Below are positions 6,312 to 7,084 of a DNA stretch of 7,084 nucleotides, one piece after another. The notes under the pieces are model-generated. The model saw only the letters and a program-made list of their open reading frames with translations, had not been told where the DNA came from and did no database searches. Each line of letters opens with the position of its first letter. Within the stretch, counting starts at the first letter, position 1. This DNA is from an uncultured Clostridia bacterium (GTDB lineage: Bacteria; Bacillota; Clostridia; Oscillospirales; Acutalibacteraceae): positions 1-7,084 of the forward strand of contig CALBKQ010000021.1 of assembly GCA_937895645.1 (NCBI GenBank). Reading direction: 5' to 3'. Position numbers and translations under genes: made by a program.

Positions 6312-6944
6312 TATGTTAACTCGTCTAAAAATTCTGTTATTTTAAATAATGATGGAACGAACTTTAATATTAAAATTGCTACGTCTTTAGATAGTGAGCC
6401 TCAAACATTAATTCCTTTGTCATTTGTTCTTGAAAACACAACAAGTTCTTATGATAAGAGTGTTATAACAGGAAAGATGACAATAGGAGGAGATTTACAC
6501 ACACAAGGTACTATAACAGCCACAGGAAAGGTACACAATGCTATATGGAACGACTATGCAGAATTCTTCGAAAAGGGAGAGGAAACGGAAGTCGGAGATT
6601 TCATTGCTTTGGATATGTCTTCGAAAGAAGAAATGTATGTAAAGGCTTCTCAAAACAATAAAAGTGTTATGGGTGTTCATTCTGATTCCTATGGATACAT
6701 TCTTGGAGGAACGGATAACATTAAAGAAAGTGAAAAGACACACATTCCAGTTGGATTGGCTGGACGTGTGAAGGCAAAGATTGTTGGTAAGATTAGAAAG
6801 GGAGAATATATAGTTCTTTCTGAAATTCCTGGTGTTGGTAAGGCTTATTGTCCGGATACAAATAATCCTTTAGATGTTATTGGTATCGCAATTGAAAAAT
6901 CTGATAACAAAGACGTTAAACTTGTTAAAATAAAATTAAAATAA
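6303..6944 (+). pseudogene. Phage tail-fibre/appendage protein remnant, C-terminal part with Peptidase_G2-like domain
   Basis: An open frame of 213 codons that looks protein-coding from about NDIYVNSSKNSVILNNDG (6303 onward) to the TAA at 6942-6944, but has no ATG before 6477 and no ribosome binding site. Residues encoded at 6480-6535 (GGDLHTQGTITATGKV) resemble the repetitive beta-structured stem of tail fibres. From 6546, WNDYAEFFEKGEETEVGDFIALD, then VMGVHSDSYGYILGG, IPVGLAGRVKAKIVGKIRKGEYI and PLDVIGIAIE resemble the C-terminal (Peptidase_G2-like, autoprocessing or trimerising) domains of phage tailspikes and related surface proteins. A TTG at 6417 could be a start, but it falls within continuous homologous-looking sequence, so N-terminal loss is the better reading. 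It is followed by a strong terminator. No other phage gene is visible nearby. The family call is from memory of conserved patterns and is moderately sure. Confidence 0.6.
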
Positions 6945-6947
6945 TAT

Positions 6948-6986
6948 AAAATCCCTGAAAATGCTTGACACTTTCAGGGATTTTTT
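6948..6986 (+). terminator. Rho-independent terminator after the phage-type remnant
   Basis: A perfect 10 bp stem pairs ATCCCTGAAA (6951-6960) with TTTCAGGGAT (6972-6981), extendable by A-T pairs to 6948/6984. It has an 11 nt loop and a run of six T (6981-6986), and begins 3-6 nt after the stop at 6944. The A-run on the left side means it could also work on the minus strand. Confidence 0.9.
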
Positions 6987-7029
6987 GTATCTTGTCCTTA
7001 ACGAAAATAAAACTTCAAAGGAGTTGAAT

Positions 7030-7084
7030 ATGCCCCACATCATTCCTTCTTATAAGAAAATTCAGAAAATTGCCGTTGCTTGCT
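7030..7084 (+). CDS. Start of an unrecognised gene (runs off the right edge)
   Basis: Only 18 codons are present, beginning MPHIIPSYKKIQKIAVAC. The ATG is supported by a strong AAAGGAG (7017-7023) with 6 nt spacing, and it follows the terminator ending at 6986, so this is the first gene of a new transcript. The basic residues (KK, K) followed by IAVAC could be the beginning of a membrane segment or signal peptide, but the visible part is too short to judge or name the family. No clear promoter was recognised in 6987-7016. Confidence 0.55.
   Translation, partial: MPHIIPSYKKIQKIAVAC

Noticed and set aside
6495..6743. Minus-strand open frame opposite the tail-fibre remnant
   Set aside because: It is Cys- and Phe-rich with no family resemblance, and the plus-strand frame has coherent domain-like sequence.
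5940..6990. A complete insertion sequence or integrative element
   Set aside because: No transposase or integrase frame, terminal inverted repeats or target duplication could be seen; only two truncated unrelated genes are present.
1..7084. CRISPR array, tRNA or rRNA gene
   Set aside because: No regularly spaced repeats, tRNA cloverleaf sequence or rRNA-like segment was seen; nearly all the window is accounted for by protein-coding frames.

Overview
The window looks like chromosome from an AT-rich, low-GC Gram-positive bacterium, most likely a gut- or rumen-type Clostridia member. This rests on the strong AGGAG/GGGGAG ribosome binding sites, sigma-A-like promoters, Rho-independent terminators with U-tracts, and the protein families present: a 7TMR-DISM/YesM-type kinase, a SARP-type response regulator, and GH43 and GH4 glycosidases. 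No species-specific marker is visible, so the taxonomy is inference.

Layout. (1) Positions 1-760, minus strand: the N-terminal third of alanyl-tRNA synthetase (alaS), running off the left edge and driven by a consensus promoter at 800-828. (2) Positions 903-4508, plus strand: a compact three-gene operon of a membrane sensor histidine kinase (903-2783), a response regulator overlapping it by 4 nt (2780-3595) and a cytoplasmic GH43-family glycosidase starting 1 nt after the regulator stop (3597-4508). (3) A strong bidirectional terminator at 4507-4556. (4) Positions 4555-5874, minus strand, convergent: a MelA-type GH4 alpha-galactosidase. (5) Positions 5940-6990: a scar-like region in which the C-terminal part of a TetR-family regulator (minus) and the C-terminal part of a phage-type tail-fibre protein (plus) lie back to back, both missing their N-termini at the same place. 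(6) From 7030, plus strand: the first codons of an unrecognised gene that runs off the right edge.

How the genes may work together: the kinase has an extracytoplasmic jelly-roll-like domain and a seven-helix membrane domain. It probably senses a carbohydrate or glycan breakdown product and signals through the SARP-type regulator. The GH43 enzyme in the same transcript and the convergent alpha-galactosidase both lack signal peptides, so they would act on imported oligosaccharides. This gives a small glycan-sensing and glycan-processing locus. An exact 8-mer, ACAATGTT, occurs at the same offset from a -35-like TTG in both the kinase promoter and the proposed melA promoter, so it is a weak candidate for a shared control site.

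I did not find a clearly new defence or mobile system, a CRISPR array, an rRNA or tRNA gene, or an intact insertion sequence. The most unusual points are the enzyme embedded in the two-component operon and the double-truncation junction near 6270-6311.
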